From contig CAMDED010000056.1 of assembly GCA_945893365.1 (NCBI GenBank), positions 1 through 43,811 on the forward strand: 43,811 nucleotides of DNA. Reading direction: 5' to 3'. The translations under genes and the position numbers were made by a program. Below the pieces are notes generated by a model. That model did no database searches. It was not told where the DNA came from and saw only the letters and a program-made list of their open reading frames with translations. Each line of letters begins with the position of its first letter. The first letter of the stretch is position 1. This DNA is from Candidatus Sulfopaludibacter sp. SbA3 (GTDB taxonomy: Bacteria; Acidobacteriota; Terriglobia; Bryobacterales; Bryobacteraceae). Below, piece by piece: positions 14,023-23,294 of the stretch.

Positions 14023-16575
14023 TCAGTTCTTGAACAGGAATTCGCTCGACGCGAACAGGGTTTGGCAATAGCGCGTCCAGACCTCGTCAACCGGGTTGGC
14101 GGGAGGCTTTGGCTGGCGGCGCAGCTCCCGCTCCAATTCATAAACGAAGTCCAGGCCTTCGCGAGTCTCGTCCTCGGTCGCCCGCCGGTTGTATACGCGC
14201 CAGATCGAATCGGCCACGCGAGACCGCTCATAGAGGCCCTCGCGGAGCTCAGTCAGGCGCGCCAGCGCCCTCGACTGTTCGTGATAGAAGGGCGAGTTCA
14301 TGAGGTACAAAGCCTGGGTAGGCACGTTGGTGCTGCTGCGCTGGCTGTTGAGCTGGTTCGCATCCGGGAATCCGAACAGGTTCAGCATGTCCAGCGAATC
14401 CATCTGACTCTTGCGCAACACCGGCAGATAGACCGTGCGGCGATTCTTCACGTCGTCGCTCAGCCGCAACTTCTCGTCGATGAACGTCGGCTCGAACGCC
14501 TTCAGATTGCCCGGAAGTTCCAACCCCAGTGACGGCCCGCCGCGGCCCTCATCCAACTGCCCGCTGATGGCCAGCATGGCATCGCGAATCTCTTCTCCCG
14601 AAAGCCGTTGGCGATTCATACGCCACAACAGCCGGTTCTCCGGATCAGCTTCCTGAGCCCCAGGATTCGGGCCGCTCGCCATGCGAAAGGTCCGGGGAAG
14701 CACGAGCTCCCGCACCAGCTTCTTCACCGACCAGCCCTCTTCCATAAAGCGGGCGGCCAGGTAATCCAGCAGTTCCGGATGGGTGGGCGTTTCACCACGC
14801 AGCCCGAAATTATCCAGGCTCCGGACAATGCCCGCGCCGAAAACGCCATGCCACACGCGATTCACAAAAACGCGGGGAGTCAACGGGTTTACCGCACTGG
14901 ACAGCCATTGAGCCAATTCCAGCCGCCCGCTGCCTTTTCCGATGCCGGGAGGCTGGCCTAGCGTCGCAATCTCGACGAACCCGCGCGGCGCCTCGTCGCC
15001 GAGCATATGGGCGTTGCCGCGAATATTGATGCGGCAATGGGACGGCGTCTCGGCGTCTTCGACAGCAAACGCCAGCGGCAGAGTCGGCTTCATGTACTCG
15101 AGCAGTTTCATGCGGCCGCGCAACTGGTTCAGCCGGGACTCGACTTCGTCACGCTCCTTGGTCAGCCGCTGCTCGTCCGCCTTTGCTTCGGCTGCTTCGG
15201 CATCAATGCGCTCCGGATTCGCACTTCGAAACGCCGCGAGCTTAGTGTCCAGTTCCCGCTTCTGGCGATCCAGCGAATCCTCCCGGCTCTTCATGTCGCC
15301 AAGCTGGGCCTGATATTTGGCGGTCTCTCGTTCATAGGCGGCGGCTTCGTCCACGGTTTCCGGCAGGCGCGCGCGGTTCAGGTCGCTGAACACATCGGTC
15401 ATGATGCCTTTCAGCGTTTGCGTGCTGGCCAGGATTCCGGCGACGGCATAGTAGTTCTTCTGCGGGATGGGGTCGAACTTGTGGTCGTGACAGCGGCTGC
15501 AAGCGATGGTTAGACCGAGGAACGACTTCCCGATCAGGTCGATTTGCAGGTCCACCACGTCCATCTTTAGTTGATCTTTGTCGGCGTTCACGAGCGCCCA
15601 CGGGCCGAGACTGAGAAGACCGGTGGCGATCAGTTGCCGCCGCCGCTCTACCGGCGTCTCATACGGAAGCAGATCGCCAGCCACCTGTTCCACGATGAAC
15701 CGGTTGAACGGCTTATCCCGATTGAAGGAGTCGATGACGTAGTCGCGGTAACGCCAGGCATGCGGGGCGGGAATGCGGCGGCCCACATCGATCGTGTCGG
15801 CAAAGTACGTTGAGTCCAGCCACTGGCGGCCCCATTTCTCACCGAACTGCGGCGATCGAATCAACCGGTCAACCACAGCCTCCAACGCTTGCCCTGAGGG
15901 GTCCTTTGCGAAGGCCTCCAGTTCGTCCGGCTTCGGGGGCAGCCCCGAGATGGTGAAGTAGACTCGGCGGATCAAGGTGTAGGGATCGGCGTCCGGGGCC
16001 GGCGCCAGCTTGGACTGCTCGAGTTTCGCGAGGATGAAACGGTCCACCGCGCCCTGGGCCCAAGCCGTATTCTTAACCGGCGGCGGGTTCGATTTCCGGA
16101 TTGCCTGCCAAGCCCAATGGTCCTTGCGCCTCTCCTCCACACTCTTAGCTGCCGCCGGCAGCGCCTGCGGTGACCGGGTAGCCGCTTCCGCCGGCCAAAC
16201 AGCGCCCCGCTTCACCCACTCGATCAGCGCGTACACATCCCCTGCTTTCAACTTGCCACTGGGCGGCATCTTAACCGGGCCATCGTGACGAACCGCCCGA
16301 ATCAGAAGGCTGTCATCGGGTCGCCCCGGGACGACTGCCGGACCGGAATCGCCGCCTTTTAGAAAGGCTTCAAGGCCTGTCATGCGCAGATTGCCGAACG
16401 CAGTCTTTGCCGCGGGTCCATGGCACTGATAGCAGTTCTCCACCAGCACCGGACGGACTTTCACCTCGAAGTACTCAGCGTCCTTCTCCGATTGTTGTGT
16501 CCATCCTGGAATCCGGCACAGAACGATTCCAACGGCGAGACGTATAGCCGCTGTGAGAACACGGTGAGCAGGCAT
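14023..16575 (-). CDS. PSCyt1/DUF1549/DUF1553 secreted cytochrome-like protein
   Basis: 850 residues. The N-terminal signal (MPAHRVLTAAIRLAVGIVLC) is followed by a planctomycete-type cytochrome-c domain at about 35-130 with one CxxCH (NCYQCHGP) and the distal MPPSGKL. DUF1549 spans about 175-380 (AVDRFILAKLEQ; RRVYFTISGLPP; FGEKWGRQWLDSTYFADT) and contains a second heme motif, CSRCHDHKFDPI. A charged coiled-coil insert lies near 415-500. DUF1553 follows to the end (ELAQWLSSAVNPLTPRVFVNRVW; THPELLDYLAARF; RLLWRMNRQRLSGEEIRDAML). It is the upstream partner of the DUF1501 gene. Such pairs are common in Planctomycetota, Verrucomicrobiota and Bryobacterales. The function is unproven, but a periplasmic redox-linked polymer-processing role is proposed. 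Confidence 0.93.
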   Translation of the reverse strand: MPAHRVLTAAIRLAVGIVLCRIPGWTQQSEKDAEYFEVKVRPVLVENCYQCHGPAAKTAFGNLRMTGLEAFLKGGDSGPAVVPGRPDDSLLIRAVRHDGPVKMPPSGKLKAGDVYALIEWVKRGAVWPAEAATRSPQALPAAAKSVEERRKDHWAWQAIRKSNPPPVKNTAWAQGAVDRFILAKLEQSKLAPAPDADPYTLIRRVYFTISGLPPKPDELEAFAKDPSGQALEAVVDRLIRSPQFGEKWGRQWLDSTYFADTIDVGRRIPAPHAWRYRDYVIDSFNRDKPFNRFIVEQVAGDLLPYETPVERRRQLIATGLLSLGPWALVNADKDQLKMDVVDLQIDLIGKSFLGLTIACSRCHDHKFDPIPQKNYYAVAGILASTQTLKGIMTDVFSDLNRARLPETVDEAAAYERETAKYQAQLGDMKSREDSLDRQKRELDTKLAAFRSANPERIDAEAAEAKADEQRLTKERDEVESRLNQLRGRMKLLEYMKPTLPLAFAVEDAETPSHCRINIRGNAHMLGDEAPRGFVEIATLGQPPGIGKGSGRLELAQWLSSAVNPLTPRVFVNRVWHGVFGAGIVRSLDNFGLRGETPTHPELLDYLAARFMEEGWSVKKLVRELVLPRTFRMASGPNPGAQEADPENRLLWRMNRQRLSGEEIRDAMLAISGQLDEGRGGPSLGLELPGNLKAFEPTFIDEKLRLSDDVKNRRTVYLPVLRKSQMDSLDMLNLFGFPDANQLNSQRSSTNVPTQALYLMNSPFYHEQSRALARLTELREGLYERSRVADSIWRVYNRRATEDETREGLDFVYELERELRRQPKPPANPVDEVWTRYCQTLFASSEFLFKN

Positions 16576-17047
16576 AGAGATATGATCGCACCATCGGCTA
16601 CGCCGCGATCAGGCGGAGCCTCAAGAACGAACGAAGAAGCGCGCGTACGCAGTAGCGGAATCCGTGAATGAACCCCGCGGTGGCCCGAGAACTTGCTCAG
16701 AAACAGCGAACGGCGCTCGCTCAACCTCGCCCCGATGTGGCACTCCGTGACTGTACTCGCCGCCAAGCGCTTCCTTGGCGCGCCGGTGGGAAGAGCGGCG
16801 CGCGTTGCTGGACGTGAACCGCCCGGCCGGCCGCTGGCACACCATGGCGATCAGGTTCCGCATTCCTCTGCGCAAGGAAGCGCGTGCATCTCACGAACCC
16901 GTTCAGGCCGCATACACAATATGCGCCAAACCCGGATCGCCGGCCGGGCGCAATCCGCCTTCCGTGATTCGCCGCGAGCGCGAATGAGCGATGATCGAGC
17001 TTTTCACTGGACCGATTCCCTACTCGGACGGGAACTGCCAACATCGT
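16576..17047. other. Intergenic region, 472 bases, no gene supported
   Basis: It lies upstream of the DUF1549/1553 gene and downstream of the methyltransferase gene. Several chance frames exist on both strands, none with a recognisable motif or ribosome site. It should hold the promoter of the minus-strand DUF1549/1553-DUF1501 operon, but no clear -35/-10 pair was identified. Confidence 0.5.
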
Positions 17048-17815
17048 CTACGGTCTCCGCAGGAGAAGGTATAGAGTGATCGGAGCCGTTCCTTCCTCGA
17101 CAACCTGAAAGCCGGCTTCTTTGACGCGCGTGTTCCACCAGGCCGAACCGCGAGTGCCGCCATGGGAGAGCAGTGGGCCGAAGAGAAATCTAGCCCACTT
17201 GTCGTTGGCGATGAGGATCAGCAGGAATTCTCCTCCAGGCTTCACTACACGGGCGGCTTCGGCGAGCGTTTGGTTGATCCCCTCGCGATTCAAATGATCG
17301 ACCGCATAGGAACTGACGATTGCGTCGAAGCTGGCAGCCTCGAACGGGAGTTTGCGCATGTCGCTCGTTTCAATCGTGACGCGCCGCTCCACACCTGCGG
17401 CCTTTAGATTTCGCAGCAACCGCTGCCGCGGACTCTCTCCGGGTCCGAAGTGCCGCTCGAACGACTCGCCGAAGAGATCCAAAGCGACCATGGTTGCGTG
17501 AGGACGCGCAGCGAGGACCATGATGGAAGATCTACCCGTGCCCGCCCCCAGATCGAGAACCCGCCCGGTACCGGAGCGAAGAAAGCTCTCGGTCGGCAAG
17601 TCGGCGCGTCCGTTGATGTCGAGGCCCAAGCGCACCAGTAGAAACGCAGCGCCCGACCAGAACGCCAGGACGCCAAAGAAAATCATCGGCCACTTGGACC
17701 ACTTGCGGAAATATCCGAAGAGCAATCCTGCGAGAGCGGGGGCGAGGACGACCACGTGACCATAGCTGAGCCACCATGGATAGCCAAAATCGAGAGTGCT
17801 TGCGGATGTGGGCAA
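17048..17815 (-). CDS. Membrane-anchored class I SAM-dependent methyltransferase
   Basis: 255 residues from a TTG at 17815. No ATG or GTG lies before the first membrane helix. Two N-terminal helices (YGHVVVLAPALAGLLFGYF and PMIFFGVLAFWSGAAFLLV) precede a Rossmann methyltransferase domain with motif I VLDLGAGTGRSS, acidic motif II MVALDLF, motif 'DMRKLPFEAASFDAIVSSYAVDH' (split here for description) and the post-motif RVVKPGGEFLLILI. The arrangement places the catalytic domain at the inner face of the membrane, so a lipid or quinone substrate is possible (inference). It is divergent from the two-component system, with 104 bases between the starts. Confidence 0.8.
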   Translation of the reverse strand: MPTSASTLDFGYPWWLSYGHVVVLAPALAGLLFGYFRKWSKWPMIFFGVLAFWSGAAFLLVRLGLDINGRADLPTESFLRSGTGRVLDLGAGTGRSSIMVLAARPHATMVALDLFGESFERHFGPGESPRQRLLRNLKAAGVERRVTIETSDMRKLPFEAASFDAIVSSYAVDHLNREGINQTLAEAARVVKPGGEFLLILIANDKWARFLFGPLLSHGGTRGSAWWNTRVKEAGFQVVEEGTAPITLYLLLRRP

Positions 17816-17906
17816 TCAGTCAATCTCCAATCTGCCGAGTATTCTAAACCATACCTCTTGAACCGTTGCTGAACGACGCGTTCATGTGCCGTTCATCGGA
17901 CTAGGC

Positions 17907-17912
17907 TATATA
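17907..17912 (+). promoter_or_regulatory. Candidate -10 element of the response-regulator gene
   Basis: TATATA lies in an AT-rich spot, with its end eight bases before the TTG start at 17920, so transcription would start at or next to the first codon. No good -35 hexamer was seen at the right distance, which would fit an activator-dependent or autoregulated promoter. Confidence 0.3.
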
Positions 17913-17919
17913 TGTTAAG

Positions 17920-18597
17920 TTGCGCGTTCTAATCGTAGAAGACGAAATACTTCTCTCCCGGCAGTTGGCGAAAGCGCTCACGGTGGCTGGATATGCCGTG
18001 GACTGCGCAGCCGACGGGGAGCAAGCCGATTTTCTCGCCCGGACCCAGAACTATGATGCAGTGGTTCTCGACCTGGGACTTCCGAGACTCGATGGACTCA
18101 CGTTGCTTCGCCGCTGGAGGGAAGCCTGCATTTTCGCTCCCGTGCTCATTCTGACGGCGCGTGGGAGTTGGCATGAGAAAGTACAAGGGATTGACGGCGG
18201 GGCGGACGACTATGTCGCTAAGCCCTTCCGCATCGAAGAGGTGCTTGCCCGCATTCGGGCCTTGATCCGCCGCTCCATAGGGATCGCGAGCGCCGAACTG
18301 CGGTGCGGCGCACTTGCCTTGGACGTGCGAACCGCTCGCGTGTCCGTCGGCGGCGATCCAGTGAAGTTGACGAGCCATGAATTCCGCGTCCTCTCTTACC
18401 TGATGCATCACTCCGGACGAGTCGTGTCGCGCGCCGAGCTCATCGAGCACATCTACGCGCAGGACTTCGATCGGGATTCCAATACCGTCGAGGTCTTCAT
18501 CGCGCGTCTACGCCGCAAACTCGGCGCGTCTTTCATCGAGACGGTGCGCGGACTGGGCTATCGCATCTGGAAGCCTGCCGCAGGAGATCTTCCCTAG
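17920..18597 (+). CDS. OmpR/PhoB-type response regulator
   Basis: 225 residues from a TTG at 17920. The nearby ATG at 17912 is out of frame. The receiver domain covers 1-115 with the acidic pocket Glu7/Asp8, phospho-acceptor Asp51 (VVLDLGLPRLDG), Thr79 and Lys101 (KPF). The winged-helix DNA-binding domain covers about 125-220 (LTSHEFRVLSYLMHHSGRVV; SNTVEVFIARLRRKLG; IETVRGLGYRIW). It most resembles the QseB/PhoP branch. The partner kinase follows after two bases. Targets are unknown. The divergent methyltransferase gene and its own operon are the obvious candidates. Confidence 0.93.
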   Translation: MRVLIVEDEILLSRQLAKALTVAGYAVDCAADGEQADFLARTQNYDAVVLDLGLPRLDGLTLLRRWREACIFAPVLILTARGSWHEKVQGIDGGADDYVAKPFRIEEVLARIRALIRRSIGIASAELRCGALALDVRTARVSVGGDPVKLTSHEFRVLSYLMHHSGRVVSRAELIEHIYAQDFDRDSNTVEVFIARLRRKLGASFIETVRGLGYRIWKPAAGDLP

Positions 18598-18599
18598 TC

Positions 18600-19574
18600 A
18601 TGCTGCGGTCCCTGCGGTCCCGATTGATCCTCGCCTCGCTGTTATGGACGGGTGGATTGCTGGCGCTGATGCACATGGCTTCGCTGATGGTGATCCACGC
18701 CTTTCCACGCTTCCGAGGAATCCATTCCGTCGGCCCCATCATTTTCGGTCTGGTTCTCATGGCGGCGGGCTTCGTTGGAGTGCGGCAGGGCCTGACTCCC
18801 TTCCGTCATTTGCGGGAACGCCTGATGGCTGTTCGCAGGGGCGAGCGCCGCAGGGTCGAAGGAGTGTACCCTAACGAAGTTCAGCCCCTGATTGACGACC
18901 TGAACGCCCTCCTAGAAGATCGCGAGAAAGCCGTCAAACGCGCTTTCGCAACCGCCGGGGACCTAGCGCACGGTCTCAAAACTCCGCTAACATTGCTGGC
19001 GCAAGAGGCCGATCGCGCCGGCGCCTCGGGAAACCCCGAATGGGCAGCGACGATTAACCTCCACGTAGAGCGCATGTCTCGCCATGTGGACTTTCATTTG
19101 GCCCGCGCTCGTGCAGCCGCATCCGGAGCCGCCGGTGCGGCTCCGTGCCTCGTAGCTCCTTGTGTCGAGGCTCTGGTGCGCACGCTTCTGAAGCTCCATG
19201 CCGGCAAGACGCTTGAAATCTCGTCAACCATAGGCCCGGAACTTTTCGCCCGGGTCCAACCTGAGGATCTCGAGGAGATGATCGGCAACCTGCTCGACAA
19301 CGCCTGCAAGTGGGCGAACTCCAGAATAGCGCTGGAGGCATCTCAAACTGGAAGCCTGCTCGTACTCAAACTGGATGACGACGGCCCAGGCCTCGCTCCC
19401 AATCTCCGGGGCGTAGCCCTGGAGCGGGGCGTGCGAATCGATGAAGCCGCTCCCGGCTCCGGCCTCGGTTTAGCGATCGTCCGCGACCTGGCCGAGATCT
19501 ACGGAGGTTCCATCTCGCTTGACGACTCCCCTTTGGGTGGACTGCGCGCGCGGCTGTCGCTCCCCACATGTTAG
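18600..19574 (+). CDS. Sensor histidine kinase with minimal extracytoplasmic loop
   Basis: 324 residues from ATG 18600, two bases after the regulator stop. Two membrane helices (about 8-32 and 44-62) are separated by only about 11 residues (HAFPRFRGIHS), so there is no periplasmic sensor domain. A HAMP-like linker is followed by the phospho-acceptor helix GDLAHGLKTPLTLL with His124. The ATPase domain has the N box NLLDNACKWA, G1 LDDDGPGL and G2 GSGLGLAIV. The HG-K-TPL form of the H box matches PhoQ/QseC-type kinases. Sensing probably occurs within the membrane or through a partner protein. Confidence 0.92.
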   Translation: MLRSLRSRLILASLLWTGGLLALMHMASLMVIHAFPRFRGIHSVGPIIFGLVLMAAGFVGVRQGLTPFRHLRERLMAVRRGERRRVEGVYPNEVQPLIDDLNALLEDREKAVKRAFATAGDLAHGLKTPLTLLAQEADRAGASGNPEWAATINLHVERMSRHVDFHLARARAAASGAAGAAPCLVAPCVEALVRTLLKLHAGKTLEISSTIGPELFARVQPEDLEEMIGNLLDNACKWANSRIALEASQTGSLLVLKLDDDGPGLAPNLRGVALERGVRIDEAAPGSGLGLAIVRDLAEIYGGSISLDDSPLGGLRARLSLPTC

Positions 19575-19616
19575 GCCGGACTCTTCGCCCACGCTCACTG
19601 GTCAAATCAGGCAACG

Positions 19617-19647
19617 CTCCGGAAGACTACCGGCCGGTCCTCCGGAG
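19617..19647. terminator. Hairpin between convergent genes
   Basis: CTCCGG (19617-19622) pairs with CCGGAG (19642-19647) around a self-complementary ACCGGCCGGT (19629-19638). It lies between the histidine-kinase stop and the stop of the receptor gene on the other strand. There is no T-tract, so the terminator role is a guess. Confidence 0.3.
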
Positions 19648-19681
19648 GCGGCAACACATCCGCTTTCGGCCCGCCCCCTAT

Positions 19682-22600
19682 TCAAAAGGCAAACTTCATA
19701 GCGAACTGGCCGATTCTAGGCCCGTTGGCCTGCGAAGTGACTTTGCCGAAATTAAACGCGTCGCTGAAATTAGTCGCGGGGCCGCCAAAGCGAACGCGGT
19801 TGAACGCGTTGAACATCTCGAAGCGGAACTCCAGGTGCATGTTCTCCTTAATGGTGGTGCGCTTCATGATTCCGAAATCTTCGTTGAAATTCTTAAAGGT
19901 TCTCGAAGTGGGCAGAATCGACGCCGCGTTGCCGAAGGTAAAAGGCGCTGGAGCCTGGAAGGCGCTGCGCTCCAGAAGCAGGTCTTTGGCCGGATCGAAG
20001 TTGTCTTTGCGCAAGTTCGGATTCACGCCTTGGACGACGTTCGGAAGATTCCGGCTATTGAACAACGGGAGGGTGTTGTTGATACCGACACCGATCGGCT
20101 CACCTGCCTGGTAAGACATAATGGCGTTCACTTGCCAGCCGCCGACTATTTTACCCAGCGCGCCTTTGGAGTTGAGCGCCTTCTTGCCGGGGCCGATCGG
20201 CAGTTCATAGTTGAACGCCATCACCGCGCGGTGCGGGATGTCGTATTGAGCGATGGCTTTCTCCAGGCCGCGGTTAAACTGATCGCGGGCGCTGGTGGAG
20301 AAAAAGCCGGACAGTGCGGAGGAGGCATCGGTGAGCGACTTGGCCCAAGTATAGGACGAGAGCAGAAACAAGCCGTTCGAGTACTGCTTCTCTATCTTTG
20401 TCTGCAACGAATGATAGGTGGAGTTGCCGACGTTGGCTGAGTTGATGAAGCCGACGCCGCCATACTGCGGGAACGGCCGCAAAGACTGAGCCAGGCTTCC
20501 ACGGAAGCTGCTGTAGGGCCGCGAAAAGCCCGCCGCCACCACGGCGGGATCATCGATCTGTCTGGTAAGCAGATCTCCAAACCTCAGGAAGGCCGGGTTG
20601 ACCTGGTTAATGTTGTAGACACCGGTGGAAAGCCGGGTGGACTTCTGACCTACCCATCCGACGTCCAACAACCAGTTCGATCGAAGTTGCCACTGCGTCC
20701 CGAAATTGAAGGACTGAGTGTAGAGCGGCAACTTCGCGTTATCGAGCCACATGTTCGCGCCGGGAGCCGTTCCCGATAACACGCCAAATCCCGCGTCGAT
20801 AAATGGAGGCCTTGTGAAATTCTGCGGGAACCCGCCGTTCCAATTAAACCCGGAGGTGAGGCCCTGGTCCTGGGAGAAGAACGCCGGATTGGCGGTAAAG
20901 CCGGTCGCCGGAGGCTTGGCATTTCCGCCCCCTTGCGCGCCCGTCGGATAGTAGCTGATGCCATACGCCGTACGGATGACAAGCTTCCTCGACACCGACC
21001 AGGCGAGGCCGAGCCGCGGGCCAAAATTCTTATAGGCGGTGCCGTCGGTCAGCCGCTCCTTTCCGGACCGGCCCGAACCCGTGCCGGCAAAGACGATTGC
21101 GCCGGGGTAGCCGTTGGCGGCGGGATTCGGAAGTTTCGGGTCCATGATGGAATAGACGTTGTTCACCTCCCGCATCGGCGTGAACAGGTCCCATCGCAGG
21201 CCGAGGTTCAGAGTGAGCTTCGAGCTCACCTTGTAGTCGTCCTGCACGTAACCGGCGAAGTAGGTGAGGCGCATGCCTCGCGTGACGTCGTTGATCGGCA
21301 TGCTACCGCTGTCCACTTCTCCCAGCAGGAAACTGGCAAACGCGTTGCCGGTTGTTCCGCGCAGTCCGCCGGAGGGAAAGGCGGTCTCATTGCGGCTGAA
21401 AGTGAACGAGCCGCTCGAGGCGCCCTGCAGCAGGTTGTTCTGCAGTTTCCGGAAGTCCATACCAAACTTGAAATTGTGCTTGCCCTTCGCCCAGGTCAGG
21501 CTATCGGAGAAAAGATATGTCGCCGAAATCGTCCGCAGGAGATCCTGGTTCTGGCCCCACGGCGTAAACGGATCGGTGAAGATTATAGGGAACGGTCCAT
21601 TGTTAACCCCTCTGAGGCCAAGCTTCTCGCCCCAGTTCTGGCCTTGCTCCGGCGCCGCCAAGAGCTGATGCTGTCGCGTCAGGCCGGCGGAAAAGTGATT
21701 GAGTAGAGTCGGGCCGATCACCCAGTCCTCCGACAGACGTATGGTGTCCTGCCCTGGACCTAGCAACCCGAAGCGGTTGTTGGCGACGGGGCGCGGGAGG
21801 GGAGCAAACGGACCGGAATCCGTATTGTGGCCGTTGTTCCAGCTCCCGCTGATGCGGTGGGCGCTCGAGAACAAATGGTCGAACTTCATCGTGTAGTTTC
21901 GATTGTCGGTGCGGTTGTTGCCTGTAGCGGGATAGTTGTTCAGGATCCCGCCGAGGGTCGGTCCCGGGACTAGCGCCAAAACTTTCTGGGAAATCGGGCT
22001 GATGCGCGAGGACGGAATCTGGTTGTTGACGAAAGGATCGCGAGTGAACCCACCTTGACCGTCCGGCCGCGTGGAGGCCGGATCGTAGAGTTGGACCAAT
22101 CCGCTAGCGTCTCGCAACAGGGACAAATCGCCGCCGCGGAAGGCCGCCGTCGGCACCGACGCGATTTGATTCACCGGCCCGGAGCGGAACTTAAAATAGT
22201 TAACATTGAAGAAGAAGAAGCTCCTGTTGGTTCCGTTGTAAACTTTGGGGATCAGGATGGGCCCGCCGATGCTACCGCCGTACTCGTTCTGCCGGTTCAC
22301 CGACCGGCTGGCGTTGAAGAAGCCGCGCGAGTCCAGTTTGTCGTTGCGCAGGAACTCGTACGCTACACCGTGGAACTGGTTGGTGCCCGAGCGGATGGTG
22401 AACTGCTCCACGCCGCCGCCGGTGTTGCCGAACTCCGCTGAAAAATTCGAGGTGACCAGCGCGAACTCCTGGATCGCTTCGGGAGGCAGAGTGAGGACAC
22501 GAGGATCGCCACCCACCTCCGCGGTGGTGGCGCTGAGACCGTCGATTTGAATTTCCTTGGAGAGCGTCTGACTGCCGTTGATGTGCGCATCGAAGGTGTT

Positions 22601-23098
22601 GCCCGTGGTTCCCGGCGCAAGGAAGATAAAGCTCTCCGCGGAACGGTTGCCGCCGTTGGCGCTCAAGGGCAGGTCGACAAAGCTTTTCGGGTTGACGCCC
22701 GTACTCACGCTACTCGATTCGCTTTTCAATTGGGGCGCGACGTCTGAGACGGTGACGCTTTCGGTCACCTCGCCCACTGCCATTTGAAGTTCGAGGCCGA
22801 CCGTGCCGGCGACTTCAACGCGAATATTCTCGCGGATCAACCTCTTGAATCCGGGAATCTCGGCAGTGACGGTGTACATGCCGGGCCTGAGGCTGGTGAT
22901 GTTGTAGGTGCCGGCTTCACCCGATGTGGAGGTACTTCGAACGCCCGTGTCGACGCTGGTTGCGGTGACCGTAGCGCCGTGAACATAGGCGCCGGTTGTA
23001 TCCAGGACGGTGCCGCGGATGGTGCCGCGGTCCGTCTGCGCCGGACCCAACAAGGGGAAAGCAGCGAGAACCAACATTGTCCTGAAAAGCTTTTGCAT
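19682..23098 (-). CDS. Oar-type TonB-dependent outer-membrane receptor
   Basis: 1138 residues from ATG 23098, which has GAGGAG five bases upstream. A GTG six bases earlier is too close to that site. Signal peptide QKLFRTMLVLAAFPLLGPAQ. The carboxypeptidase-regulatory-like domain lies at about 22-105 (GTIRGTVLDTTGAYVHGATV; YNITSLRPGMYTVTAEIPGF). The plug-like region includes FVDLPLSANGGNRSAESFI and KEIQIDGLSATTAEVGG. The long beta-barrel ends in an aromatic residue (IGQFAMKFAF). It is the last gene of a minus-strand cluster TPR/CRTAC1/seven-heme cytochrome/receptor, 196 bases after the cytochrome, and may also have its own promoter. The substrate is unknown. Confidence 0.9.
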   Translation of the reverse strand: MQKLFRTMLVLAAFPLLGPAQTDRGTIRGTVLDTTGAYVHGATVTATSVDTGVRSTSTSGEAGTYNITSLRPGMYTVTAEIPGFKRLIRENIRVEVAGTVGLELQMAVGEVTESVTVSDVAPQLKSESSSVSTGVNPKSFVDLPLSANGGNRSAESFIFLAPGTTGNTFDAHINGSQTLSKEIQIDGLSATTAEVGGDPRVLTLPPEAIQEFALVTSNFSAEFGNTGGGVEQFTIRSGTNQFHGVAYEFLRNDKLDSRGFFNASRSVNRQNEYGGSIGGPILIPKVYNGTNRSFFFFNVNYFKFRSGPVNQIASVPTAAFRGGDLSLLRDASGLVQLYDPASTRPDGQGGFTRDPFVNNQIPSSRISPISQKVLALVPGPTLGGILNNYPATGNNRTDNRNYTMKFDHLFSSAHRISGSWNNGHNTDSGPFAPLPRPVANNRFGLLGPGQDTIRLSEDWVIGPTLLNHFSAGLTRQHQLLAAPEQGQNWGEKLGLRGVNNGPFPIIFTDPFTPWGQNQDLLRTISATYLFSDSLTWAKGKHNFKFGMDFRKLQNNLLQGASSGSFTFSRNETAFPSGGLRGTTGNAFASFLLGEVDSGSMPINDVTRGMRLTYFAGYVQDDYKVSSKLTLNLGLRWDLFTPMREVNNVYSIMDPKLPNPAANGYPGAIVFAGTGSGRSGKERLTDGTAYKNFGPRLGLAWSVSRKLVIRTAYGISYYPTGAQGGGNAKPPATGFTANPAFFSQDQGLTSGFNWNGGFPQNFTRPPFIDAGFGVLSGTAPGANMWLDNAKLPLYTQSFNFGTQWQLRSNWLLDVGWVGQKSTRLSTGVYNINQVNPAFLRFGDLLTRQIDDPAVVAAGFSRPYSSFRGSLAQSLRPFPQYGGVGFINSANVGNSTYHSLQTKIEKQYSNGLFLLSSYTWAKSLTDASSALSGFFSTSARDQFNRGLEKAIAQYDIPHRAVMAFNYELPIGPGKKALNSKGALGKIVGGWQVNAIMSYQAGEPIGVGINNTLPLFNSRNLPNVVQGVNPNLRKDNFDPAKDLLLERSAFQAPAPFTFGNAASILPTSRTFKNFNEDFGIMKRTTIKENMHLEFRFEMFNAFNRVRFGGPATNFSDAFNFGKVTSQANGPRIGQFAMKFAF

Positions 23099-23294
23099 TT
23101 GCACTCCTCGACCGATGATTTTATCTCAAATGCGGGTGAGTATGTCAATGATCGCCATGGACGTAGATGCACGTAGGCGGGATACAAATGGCCCGCAAGC
23201 ATCCGCGGGAGCGCTTTCGTGGTTTGGTTTGTGGTGAACACCTTAGTCGCCGGTCCGCTCCTTTCCTTGGCCGGGCACGCGATTCAATTCAGAG

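Noticed and set aside
16621-17047. Overlapping frames on both strands upstream of the DUF1549/1553 gene
   Set aside because: All are short, basic, and without motifs or ribosome sites, so I could not support any as a gene or as a fragment of a known family.
19617-19647. An attachment site or recombination core between the kinase and receptor genes
   Set aside because: The palindrome has no duplicated partner elsewhere in the window, and no integrase is nearby.
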